Positions 37,814 to 45,628 of a stretch of DNA of 64,000 nt are shown piece by piece. Source of the stretch: Neptunicoccus cionae. GTDB taxonomy: Bacteria; Pseudomonadota; Alphaproteobacteria; Rhodobacterales; Rhodobacteraceae. Below the pieces are notes generated by a model. It saw nothing but the letters and a program-made list of their open reading frames with translations, was not told where the DNA came from and did not search any database. Position 1 is the stretch's first letter. Every line of letters begins with the position of its first letter. A program made the position numbers and the translations under genes. Location: the NCBI RefSeq assembly GCF_014643735.1, contig NZ_BMKA01000001.1, forward strand, positions 496,001 to 560,000. The letters are read 5' to 3'.

Positions 37814-37847
37814 TCCTGCGCACGCTCCCTTGGGGGAGTGCGCAGGA
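37814..37847. other. Strong GC-rich hairpin downstream of gcrA
   Basis: TCCTGCGCAC (37814-37823) pairs perfectly with GTGCGCAGGA (37838-37847), and the inner CTCCC/GGGAG extends the stem. It lies 30 bp past the gcrA stop on the minus strand. No T-run follows, so it may be a 3' end or stability element rather than a classic terminator. Confidence 0.5.
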
Positions 37848-37876
37848 AGGATGTGTCAAATTGCGTGCCTGATGCC

Positions 37877-38461
37877 TTAGCGGGCGCGGCGGTCGCGCCG
37901 TGCGGACATTGGTTGGAAGGCAACGGCGTTATGGGCTTCGCAGTAGGGTTTGCCAGTCTGAACGCCAAGGCCGCAGAACCAAAAGTCATCTGTCGCCGGA
38001 TCACCAATAGGCCATTTGCAGGTGCGTTCTGTCAGTTCCATAAGCACCAATTTCTTTGCTTTCTTTTCAACTTCGGCAACAGTGGCCAAAGCTTCGGCGC
38101 TGATTTCAGAGTTGGACGGCTGCGGGGGCAGGGGCTGTCCGGCTGTGATGATCGGTTTGCGCGCAGGCAGGCTGACAGGTTTTTCCGCAGCTTTTGAGGC
38201 AGGCGATGCCGCAGCAGCGGGTTCCTCGGCCGGTTCGGCTGCGGGTTTTGGCGCCGCTTTTGGCTTGGCAGCTTCCTTGACGGCAGGTTTTTCCTTAGCA
38301 GTTTTAGCAGGGGCTGCACGATTGGACAGGCCCAGACGGTGCACTTTGCCGATCACGGCGTTGCGTGTTACGCCGCCCAGTTCCTTGGCAATCTGGCTGG
38401 CGCTTTTGCCTTCGCCCCACATGGTCTTCAGCATTTCTACGCGGTCATCAGTCCAGGACAT
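37877..38461 (-). CDS. gcrA: GcrA cell-cycle regulator
   Basis: 194-residue global cell-cycle transcription factor of alphaproteobacteria. In Caulobacter, GcrA binds sigma-70 RNA polymerase and activates promoters carrying methylated GANTC sites. Seen: the N-terminal DNA-binding domain MSWTDDRVEMLKTMWGEGKS, then IAKELGGVTRNAVIGKVHRL (about residues 22-41); a long Ala/Pro/Lys-rich linker (about 52-130); and the C-terminal RNA polymerase-binding part RTCKWPIGDPATDDFWFCG...YCEAHNAVAFQP. Full-length and intact. The 188 bp upstream contain no evident GANTC site. Confidence 0.96.
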   Translation of the reverse strand: MSWTDDRVEMLKTMWGEGKSASQIAKELGGVTRNAVIGKVHRLGLSNRAAPAKTAKEKPAVKEAAKPKAAPKPAAEPAEEPAAAASPASKAAEKPVSLPARKPIITAGQPLPPQPSNSEISAEALATVAEVEKKAKKLVLMELTERTCKWPIGDPATDDFWFCGLGVQTGKPYCEAHNAVAFQPMSARRDRRAR

Positions 38462-38649
38462 CGTATCACTCCACAGTCATTTCCGGGGCTTTCCCCTGCA
38501 CCGCACAGAGGCTGGCGCTATTTTTCTGGTCAAACGTCATTCTACCGTGTCACAGGTCGATGACAAGCCGAAAGGAAACAGCGGGTTTCAATAAGGCGGA
38601 GTTATACCGAAAATGCCGCAGAAACGGTTCAGGGCAAACCGGTGGCGCT

Positions 38650-39522
38650 TCAATTTTTGATCCGCATTTCGCGCCATGCCAACAGGGCAGCGCCCCCAAG
38701 GATAACAGTCGCGCCAGTAACAGAGATCCCATCGGGCCGCGCATCAAAGGCCCAGAAATCGTAAACTGCGGCGAAAACCAGTGTCGAGTAGGAAAAAGGC
38801 AGCACGAAAGACGCCTCGGCGCTGCGCATTGCCTGAATGAACAGCGCCTGCCCGCAAACCATCAGCAATCCGATCAGGCACAGACCGATCCACTGGTCCC
38901 ATGTGGGGGTGGTCCAGACGAACAATGCGGCCGTTAAGGCGAGCGTTGCACCTATCCCGTTGTTAAAAAGCAGGATTTGCATCGGCGGCTCGCGCCCTGA
39001 TAGCAGTTTGATCAGCACCACCTCCAGCCCCATGAACAGGGCTGCTGCAAGCGCGAACAAAGCTGCGGGTTGGAAACTGCCACCCCCCGGTCGCAACAGG
39101 ATCACTGCACCAAACAGGGCGATGCCAGCCGCAGACCAGCGCCACCTGCCAACTTTTTCGCCTAGGATGGGGATCGCAAGCATCATGCCGAACACTGGGT
39201 TCAAGAAGCTGATCGCGGTGGCGTCTGACACCGGAATACGGGCAACGGCGGTGAACATCAGCGTCACACCCACCCACCCGAAAAGAGAGCGCCCCAAATG
39301 CAAGCCGACCTGTGGATTGGAGATTTTCGGTCGTGTTATGGCTGAAAATGCAAGGAGCGCGAGAAAAGCAAAGACGAACCGCCCCGCTGAAACCTGTAAG
39401 GGATGCAGCGGCGTGCCCAGCGTCCCGAGGTATTTGGCAACGATCGTAGTGCTTGCGATCAGGCTGGCGGCCAGCAGGATCATAATGGCGGCGCGTTTGG
39501 GATTATGTGCAGCGGGTGCCAT
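38650..39522 (-). CDS. EamA/DMT-family transporter
   Basis: 290-residue inner-membrane exporter of the drug/metabolite transporter superfamily, with ten hydrophobic helices in two EamA repeats (about residues 10-140 and 150-285). Seen: ARIPVSDATAISFLNPVFGMMLAIPILGEKVG at the end of repeat 1 and SAEASFVLPFSYSTLVFAAVYDFWAF in repeat 2, the usual family words. Substrate unknown (amino acids or metabolites are typical). I chose the ATG at 39522 (MAPAAHNPK); the open frame continues upstream, but there it is antisense to argD and lacks transporter features. Confidence 0.87.
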   Translation of the reverse strand: MAPAAHNPKRAAIMILLAASLIASTTIVAKYLGTLGTPLHPLQVSAGRFVFAFLALLAFSAITRPKISNPQVGLHLGRSLFGWVGVTLMFTAVARIPVSDATAISFLNPVFGMMLAIPILGEKVGRWRWSAAGIALFGAVILLRPGGGSFQPAALFALAAALFMGLEVVLIKLLSGREPPMQILLFNNGIGATLALTAALFVWTTPTWDQWIGLCLIGLLMVCGQALFIQAMRSAEASFVLPFSYSTLVFAAVYDFWAFDARPDGISVTGATVILGGAALLAWREMRIKN

Positions 39523-39831
39523 GAAAATTGCCTGAGGTAAGGAATGGCACGGACCTATCCCGCGCCCACGCGTTCTGCAAGCGCTCCCGCGCGGGAGGGG
39601 GCAATATCGCATGTGGCGCGATCTTTGCTGGACAAGGGGCAAAACAAACCCTATGCCGTTAGCATGTTCACTACCTACGAAACCCATTCGTCGCGACGCC
39701 GACGCTAAAGTTTGAAAGGCCCAACTTGCGGGCCCGTTTTCGTTTGTTTGAACCAACCCCCTATCCACAATTGACTCGATGCTTTCAATCCGGCACGGAT
39801 TGGCTTCATTTTTAAGAAAAGGAAAATCCTG
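39523..39831. other. Intergenic region upstream of argD with two hairpins
   Basis: 309 bp between divergent genes. It holds a perfect 14-bp palindrome CTCCCGCGCGGGAG (39584-39597) that can instead pair its GCGCGGGA half with TCCCGCGC at 39558-39565, so alternative foldings exist, and a terminator-like hairpin at 39718-39740. A GACTC (GANTC) site lies at about 39773. No coding frame is convincing. Confidence 0.5.
39718..39740 (+). terminator. Terminator-like hairpin ahead of argD
   Basis: GGCCC (39718-39722) pairs with GGGCC (39730-39734) and is followed by CGTTTTCGTTTG. No coding gene precedes it on this strand, so it could end a small RNA or be a leader attenuator of argD-argF. Confidence 0.45.
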
Positions 39832-41010
39832 ATGATCCCCGCAGTTCTGCCTACATACGCGCGCGCTCCTTTGACGTTTGTCAAAGGCGAAGGAAGCTGG
39901 CTGGTGGACGATCAGGATCGCCGCTATCTGGATATGGGGGCTGGCATCGCGGTGAATGCGCTTGGCCATGCTCATCCCAAGTTGGTTGAAGTCCTGCAAC
40001 ATCAGGCAACGCAGCTGTGGCATACGTCGAACCTTTACCAAATTCCCAACCAGCAGGCGCTGGCTGATAAGCTGGTGGAAGCGACCTTTGCGGATACGAT
40101 GTTTTTTACCAACTCTGGCACCGAAAGCATGGAGTGCGCGGTGAAGATGGCGCGCAAGTATTTCAGCAACAAGGGCCAGCCGGAGCGCTATAAAATCATC
40201 GCGTTCAAGGACAGTTTCCACGGCCGCTCCCTCGGGATGATTGCCGCAGCAGGGGCTGAGAAACTGACCAAAGGGTTTGGCCCCATGATGCCCGGCTTTG
40301 TGCATGTGGACGTGAACGACGACGCCGCACTGAAAGACGCGATTGATGCGGAAACTGCGGCCATTTTGATCGAGCCGATACAAGGCGAGGGCGGTATCGT
40401 CCCTGTGTCGGACGAGAAAATGAAAGCGTTGCGCGATCTGTGTGACGAACATGGCCTGTTGCTGATTTTTGACGAAATTCAGTGCGGTATGGGGCGGACG
40501 GGCAAACTGTTCGCGCACGAATGGTCCGGTGTGACTCCTGATATTATGGCTGTGGCCAAGGGCATCGGCGGGGGGTTCCCGCTGGGTGCGTGTCTGGCAA
40601 CAGAAGACGCCGCGAGTGGTATGGTTGCAGGCACCCACGGGTCCACCTATGGCGGCAACCCGATGGCTTGCGCCGTGGGTGGTGCGGTGATGGATATTGT
40701 CGCCACGCCGGAATTTTTGGGCGAGGTTTCCGAGAAATCGGGACTAATGCGGCAAAAACTGGAGGGGCTGGTGGCAAGCCATCCTGATATTTTTGAAGAA
40801 GTGCGGGGGCTGGGTCTGATGATCGGCGTCAAATGCAAGGTTACCAATCTTGACGTGGTGCGTGCAGGGTATGACGTCGGTGTCCTGACGGTGCCGGGCG
40901 GGGACAATGTGATCCGTCTGTTGCCCCCCCTTAATATCTCAGAGGCCGAGATCGGCCAGGCTATTGATCTTCTGGATCAGGCCGCAACTCAATTGAAGGC
41001 AGCACAATGA
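39832..41010 (+). CDS. argD: Acetylornithine aminotransferase
   Basis: 392-residue PLP-dependent class III aminotransferase (N-acetylornithine/2-oxoglutarate). Seen: [65 protein letters not shown] and [14 protein letters not shown] with the PLP lysine at 243. AAAGGAAA precedes the ATG. Many ArgD enzymes also act on succinyl-diaminopimelate. Its stop overlaps argF (ATGA), so argD-argF form one operon. Confidence 0.96.
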   Translation: MIPAVLPTYARAPLTFVKGEGSWLVDDQDRRYLDMGAGIAVNALGHAHPKLVEVLQHQATQLWHTSNLYQIPNQQALADKLVEATFADTMFFTNSGTESMECAVKMARKYFSNKGQPERYKIIAFKDSFHGRSLGMIAAAGAEKLTKGFGPMMPGFVHVDVNDDAALKDAIDAETAAILIEPIQGEGGIVPVSDEKMKALRDLCDEHGLLLIFDEIQCGMGRTGKLFAHEWSGVTPDIMAVAKGIGGGFPLGACLATEDAASGMVAGTHGSTYGGNPMACAVGGAVMDIVATPEFLGEVSEKSGLMRQKLEGLVASHPDIFEEVRGLGLMIGVKCKVTNLDVVRAGYDVGVLTVPGGDNVIRLLPPLNISEAEIGQAIDLLDQAATQLKAAQ

Positions 41011-41933
41011 CCCATTTTCTGGACATCCACAAAACCGACAAAGCCGTTCTGCGGGATATACTGGATCAGGCAAACAGCATGAAACAGGCCCGCCTTGGAC
41101 AGTCTAAAGGCACGCCAGACGCAGAACAGCCGCTCGCCAACAAGATGGTTGCGCTTATTTTTGAGAAACCGTCCACGCGGACGCGGGTTTCTTTCGATCT
41201 GGGCGTGCGCCAGATGGGCGGTCAGACGATGGTGTTGTCGGGCACGGAAATGCAGCTTGGCCACGGTGAAACCATCGCCGATACCGCGCGGGTGTTGTCG
41301 CGGTATGTGGATATGATCATGATCCGCACCTTTGACGAAAGTATCCTGCTGGAACTGGCGGAATATTCTGATGTGCCGGTCATCAACGGTCTGACCGACC
41401 GCACCCATCCCTGCCAGATCATGGCGGATGTGATGACCTATGAAGAACACCGCGGGTCGATCAAGGGCAAGAAAGTGGTCTGGATGGGCGATGGCAACAA
41501 TGTTTGCGCGTCCTTCCTGCATGCCGCGGGACAGTTCGGGTTTGATTTCACCTTCTCCGGTCCCGAACGGCTGGACCCCGAGGCCGAATTCGTCGGATTG
41601 GCGCGGGAGCAGGGTGTGAATGTCAGCATTGAACGGGATGCGGGCAAAGCTGTGGAAGGGGCCGATCTGATCGTTGCGGACACATGGCTTTCCATGCACG
41701 ACGACCAATCCTCGCGCCAGCGGCGGCACAACCAGCTGCGCCCCTATCAGGTGAATGACGCACTGATGGCGCAGGCCAAGCCGGACGCGCTGTTCATGCA
41801 CTGTCTGCCTGCGCACCGCGATGAAGAAGTCACCAGCGCTGTGATGGACGGCCCTCAATCGGTGATCTTTGACGAAGCGGAGAACCGGCTGCACGCGCAA
41901 AAAGCGGTGATGCGTCACTGTCTGGGTGTGTAA
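41007..41933 (+). CDS. argF: Ornithine carbamoyltransferase
   Basis: 308-residue anabolic enzyme making citrulline from ornithine and carbamoyl phosphate. Seen: the carbamoyl-phosphate motif [44 protein letters not shown] and the ornithine/catalytic HCLPAHR near the C-terminus. Standard length. Starts inside the argD stop codon; converges with the hydrolase gene 44 bp downstream. Confidence 0.97.
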   Translation: MTHFLDIHKTDKAVLRDILDQANSMKQARLGQSKGTPDAEQPLANKMVALIFEKPSTRTRVSFDLGVRQMGGQTMVLSGTEMQLGHGETIADTARVLSRYVDMIMIRTFDESILLELAEYSDVPVINGLTDRTHPCQIMADVMTYEEHRGSIKGKKVVWMGDGNNVCASFLHAAGQFGFDFTFSGPERLDPEAEFVGLAREQGVNVSIERDAGKAVEGADLIVADTWLSMHDDQSSRQRRHNQLRPYQVNDALMAQAKPDALFMHCLPAHRDEEVTSAVMDGPQSVIFDEAENRLHAQKAVMRHCLGV

Positions 41934-41977
41934 GGCCTTCAAGCGCTCCGCGCGGGGATATTTTTAGCCAGAAGAAA

Positions 41978-42778
41978 TCAGGGGGCGTTCAGGGCAAAAT
42001 ACCTGAGCGCCTCTGCTACGTTTTGGGGTTGCTCCCAGTGGATTGAATGGGCTGCGTCTTTGATGGTTGAGATCTTCAGGTCGCGGATCGGGGCAAGCGC
42101 CTCTTTCGCATCGAATTCGGAAAACAGCAGATCATTCGCCCCGAGGATCGCTTGCGCAGGGCAGGGCAGGGGCTTCACATAGGGCGTGGCGTTAAATCCG
42201 GTTAGCGCATTTAACTGCAACTCCATAGAGTCTGCCGTTTGCGCGAAGGGATAAGCCTGCGATGCTGCGATTGAGGCGTCCAGATATGCCGGATCGCTGA
42301 AGAATGCGGGCGACATGAACCACGGGAACAGATTGCGCAGCCAGAAGCCCTCGGGCAGGTCGGCATTGCGCCGTATCTGCAGGGCTTGGTCAAACAGCAG
42401 GAAGTTGCGTGGTCCGTTGATCGGCGCAGAGGTCAAGAGGCTGATAGATGCGAGCCGCTTTGGCGCGCGATCTGCCAGCATCAGCGTCAAAAAACCGCCC
42501 ATAGAATGGCCTGCGACGTGAACTTCGTTCAGGTCCAGATGATCGAGCAGGGCTGCAATGTCGTTTACACAGTCTTCCAGCGTGAAAGGTGCGCACTTTT
42601 GCATCCGGCCCGTGGCGCGGTTGTCCACGCGGATCAGTGTAAAATGCGGGGCCAGCAGCGGGATCAGGGGCAGCCAGCTTGCACTGTCTGACAGCATTCC
42701 CGGTATCAGCAGCAGGGGCGGTCCCTCGCCAGAGATTTCATAGTAGAGATCGACGTCAGGGCGGGGGAGTGTGGGCAT
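41978..42778 (-). CDS. Alpha/beta hydrolase
   Basis: 266-residue alpha/beta-fold hydrolase. Seen: LLLIPGMLSDSASW oxyanion region (about 22-35), VDNRATGRM near 51-59, the nucleophile elbow VAGHSMGG with Ser92, ILGANDLLFS with the likely acidic residue, and DAAHSIHWEQP with the catalytic His. It resembles 3-oxoadipate enol-lactonase-like and related esterases, but neighbours give no pathway. Its start overlaps the P1 peptidase stop, joining it to a minus-strand unit GST/SDR/peptidase/hydrolase. Confidence 0.85.
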   Translation of the reverse strand: MPTLPRPDVDLYYEISGEGPPLLLIPGMLSDSASWLPLIPLLAPHFTLIRVDNRATGRMQKCAPFTLEDCVNDIAALLDHLDLNEVHVAGHSMGGFLTLMLADRAPKRLASISLLTSAPINGPRNFLLFDQALQIRRNADLPEGFWLRNLFPWFMSPAFFSDPAYLDASIAASQAYPFAQTADSMELQLNALTGFNATPYVKPLPCPAQAILGANDLLFSEFDAKEALAPIRDLKISTIKDAAHSIHWEQPQNVAEALRYFALNAP

Positions 42779-43797
42779 CAGGTGTCCTCGGACCAGCAGG
42801 GTAACAGATCGCCTGCTTTTGGGGTCGCGGAATAGACGGCGCGGGCGATGGCGCGGGACAAACAGTGCGCGGCCGCGTTGCCGAGGGTCATCAGGTCTGC
42901 AGCTGGTTCAGCCAATCGTTTGCTGGTGGACAGCGCAAAGATCAAGTCTCCGTCGTGGGGTGTGTGGCTTGGCATGATCGCGCGTGCCATACCATCATGA
43001 GCCGCAGTAGCGAGCCGTTTGCATTCGGCTTTGGTCAGCGGTGCATCGGTTGCGATGATCGCGACTGTTGTGTTTGTCGGGGCAGCGTGGGGAACGGTGC
43101 CAAAGCGGGACATGGCCGCGACCTTGCGGCTGGGTTCGGGGCTGGCGACGCCGGTTTGCGGGCTGACACCCACACCGCCGAATTCGCCGTTCATTTCAAA
43201 CGGGGCTGCCCAGAAGTGACGGCTGCCGGGTTGGGTCACGGCGCCGATCGGGTTTGCCGCGACCAGCGCCCCGACAGTGTGGCCGCTGTCGAGCACAAAG
43301 GACGCGGACCCCAGCCCCCCTTTGTGCATGGCAGACAAAGCGCCTGTGCCTGCACCAGCTGTACCAATGTCAAAGGTTTCGGATGCGTTATCGTAGGCTT
43401 GCAGGCCAAGGTCATAGTAGGGATTGCGATCCCAGTCTTTGTTGCCACCGTTAAGAAGGTCAAAGATTATCGCGGCAGGTACAATCGGGATTACAGCAGG
43501 GCCAATGGAAAAGCCGCGTCTGTTCTGGCGCAGGCGCTCCTGAATGCCTGTTGCCGCGTCTAGCCCAAAGGCCGAGCCGCCTGCCAGCACGAGCGCGTCG
43601 ATCTGATCGACCAGCTTGTCGGGTTCCAGCAGATCGGTTTCCCGCGTGCCAGGCGCCCCGCCCATCACCGCAACCGATGCCACGAAAGGTGCGTCCCCCA
43701 GCAGGACTGTGGCGCCGGATTTCAGCCCGCCGTCCTGCGCGTTCCCGACCTTGAGGCCGGGAACATCGGTGATCAGATTACGCGCGCCGATCTGCAT
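42778..43797 (-). CDS. P1 family peptidase (DmpA-type aminopeptidase)
   Basis: 339-residue member of peptidase family S58 (DmpA/BapA). These N-terminal nucleophile enzymes cleave themselves into alpha and beta chains and release N-terminal amino acids or beta-amino acids from peptides. Seen: LITDVPGLKVGNA at the start, ALVLAGGSAFGLDAATG, and the self-cleavage site MHKGGLGSASF, where Ser164 should become the nucleophile after cleavage at Gly163-Ser164. I chose the ATG at 43797, which overlaps the SDR stop (TGATG); longer readings would be antisense-like and lack family similarity. Confidence 0.88.
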   Translation of the reverse strand: MQIGARNLITDVPGLKVGNAQDGGLKSGATVLLGDAPFVASVAVMGGAPGTRETDLLEPDKLVDQIDALVLAGGSAFGLDAATGIQERLRQNRRGFSIGPAVIPIVPAAIIFDLLNGGNKDWDRNPYYDLGLQAYDNASETFDIGTAGAGTGALSAMHKGGLGSASFVLDSGHTVGALVAANPIGAVTQPGSRHFWAAPFEMNGEFGGVGVSPQTGVASPEPSRKVAAMSRFGTVPHAAPTNTTVAIIATDAPLTKAECKRLATAAHDGMARAIMPSHTPHDGDLIFALSTSKRLAEPAADLMTLGNAAAHCLSRAIARAVYSATPKAGDLLPCWSEDT

Positions 43798-44543
43798 CAG
43801 ATGCAGCGCCCGCCGTCCACTTCCATCGCAACGCCTGTGATCATGGAGGCTTCTTCGGAGCACAGGAAGCTTGCGGCATTGCCCATGTCTTCGGCTGTGG
43901 AAAAACGTCCGAGCGGAATGGTCGAAACGAATTTCGCGCGCACCTCGGGGGTATCTTCGCCCATAAAGGACTTCAGCAACGGGGTTTCGCCAGCCACAGG
44001 ATTTAGCGCGTTCACCCGCACTCCGAATGGCGCGAGCTCTACAGCCATCGCTTTGGTTGCAGTGATCGCCCAGCCCTTTGAGGCATTGTACCAGTTCAGG
44101 TTCGGGCGCGGGCTGACACCGGCTGTGGAGGCAATGTTCAGGATTGCGCCGGCTTTATTGGCTTTCATATGTGGCACGATAATGCGACCTGCAAGGTAGA
44201 TGGACTTCATGTTCACGTTAAAGACGCGGTTGAAATCTTCTTCGCTGACCTCTTCCATCGGGGCAGGAAGGTGGGTCACACCGGCGTTGTTCACCAGAAT
44301 GTCCAGCTTGCCGAAACGCTCGAGCGCGGTTTGCATCATTGCCTCGACCGAGTCAGCCGAACCAACATCAGCCTGACAGCCCGCGGCTTTGTCCCCAAGA
44401 GAGGCAGCAGTTTCCGCTGCGCCGTCGCCATTGATGTCTGCCAGCAGAACCTGCGCGCCTTCTGCAATGAACTTGGCTGCAATCCCTGCACCAAAGCCAG
44501 ATGCTGCGCCGGTAACAATCGCGGTTTTTCCTGCAAGTTTCAT
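43797..44543 (-). CDS. SDR family oxidoreductase
   Basis: 248-residue classical short-chain dehydrogenase/reductase. Seen: the NAD(P) site TGAASGFG (residues 11-18), NNAGV (about 85-89), catalytic Ser139, and the Tyr152-x3-Lys156 pair in WYNASKG. An Asp at the end of the second strand (LLADING) favours NAD over NADP. Substrate unknown; glucose or 3-ketoacyl dehydrogenase-like enzymes look similar. The gene is translationally linked to the P1 peptidase gene downstream. Confidence 0.9.
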   Translation of the reverse strand: MKLAGKTAIVTGAASGFGAGIAAKFIAEGAQVLLADINGDGAAETAASLGDKAAGCQADVGSADSVEAMMQTALERFGKLDILVNNAGVTHLPAPMEEVSEEDFNRVFNVNMKSIYLAGRIIVPHMKANKAGAILNIASTAGVSPRPNLNWYNASKGWAITATKAMAVELAPFGVRVNALNPVAGETPLLKSFMGEDTPEVRAKFVSTIPLGRFSTAEDMGNAASFLCSEEASMITGVAMEVDGGRCI

Positions 44544-44594
44544 GTGTGATTTTCCTGTGTCTTGGTCTTGTGAAGTTAGGACGGGCGCTGGGGG

Positions 44595-45206
44595 TCAGTC
44601 CCCGCCGCCCTTTGTTAATGCTGCTTGAAATGCGGGCCGGTTTTTCATCCAGTCCACGAAAGCGGCGAGTTTGGGGAAATCTGCCGCGCGGTCCATGCGC
44701 AAGGCCACTGTGGCCGGAAAACTGAGCATGATGTCAGCCGCGGACAAATCGTCCAGCACGTAATGGCCCGAGGGACGCAGCATCTGTTCCATATAAGCGA
44801 AATGGCTGGTCAGTTCGGACTGGATACGGGGTTGCAACGGGGCTGCCGCATCCCCAAGCCGACCTGTATAGAGGTTCAGAAGGACCGGGATCATTACCGA
44901 ACCTTCGGCAAAATGCATCAGCTCCATATGGGTGGTATAGGCGTCAGTGTCCTGTGCGGGTATCAGATCGGGACCGTGTTTGGCGCAGATCGCTTCGACA
45001 ATGGCGGCGGATTCACAGATCAACCGACCGTCCATTTCAATCATCGGACTTTTGCCCAACGGATGTAGCGCCAGCAGTTCGGGCGGCGCGAGATTGGTCT
45101 TGGCGTCCCGTTCATAGCGGATGACTTGGTACTCCAGCCCCAGCTCCTCCAGAAGCCAGAGAATACGCAAGCTGCGAGAGCGGTTCAGGTGATGGACTTT
45201 GATCAT
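44595..45206 (-). CDS. Glutathione S-transferase family protein
   Basis: 203-residue GST. The N-terminal domain (about 1-82) begins IKVHHLNRSRSLRILWLLEELGLEYQV, the beta/theta-like pattern with the Ser/Arg active-site region, then HPLGKSPMIEMDG with the cis-Pro and CESAAIVEAI. The C-terminal helical domain contains SAADIMLSFP. Role: conjugation or glutathione-dependent reduction of an unknown electrophile. It lies 51 bp upstream of the SDR gene on the same strand and may head that unit. Confidence 0.88.
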   Translation of the reverse strand: MIKVHHLNRSRSLRILWLLEELGLEYQVIRYERDAKTNLAPPELLALHPLGKSPMIEMDGRLICESAAIVEAICAKHGPDLIPAQDTDAYTTHMELMHFAEGSVMIPVLLNLYTGRLGDAAAPLQPRIQSELTSHFAYMEQMLRPSGHYVLDDLSAADIMLSFPATVALRMDRAADFPKLAAFVDWMKNRPAFQAALTKGGGD

Positions 45207-45628
45207 GGTGGTTCCCCCGTTTGCGGTATGGTTCTGCCCTTACCGCTGCGAATGCAAGCCCAGTCAGACAGTATTTCGGCGCGCGACGTTAAGAAGATCG
45301 GAAATACTGCTCAATGGATTGGGGGGTTCTATACTGATTAGAAACAGTTTTTACAATCCCGAGCGGGTGTTTCTACAAGCGCGCTACCGTACGTCAGAAG
45401 TTTGACCGCATATTCTTCCAGCGGCCTTTCAGAGGAACTTATGCGTTGCTGTAGGCAAGGTTTCGCAACAGTTTTTGCGCCTTTCGGGGCGATACACAAA
45501 ACAGTTGATCGCTAGAGAACTTATCGTAAGATCACTTTCGTCAGAATATTTGGCACGAATATTATTCTTAAATTATCAGATTGCGACGTATTTCTACCAG
45601 AGGTCGCAGTCCTGTGGGGGAAGTTTGA
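45207..45628. other. Intergenic region upstream of the RTX gene
   Basis: 422 bp between divergent genes, visibly more AT-rich toward the RTX start (about 45530-45600), as expected for a regulated promoter. A GGGGGAAG ribosome site precedes the RTX ATG. I saw no convincing coding frame, named operator or RNA motif. Confidence 0.5.

Noticed and set aside
37780-37850. Possible tRNA gene
   Set aside because: The strong hairpin and GTTCGGG-like word suggested it, but there is no cloverleaf with anticodon arm.
38650-40638. 662-codon reading of the DMT transporter
   Set aside because: Residues before the ATG at 39522 are antisense to argD and lack membrane features; the 290-residue form matches the family length.
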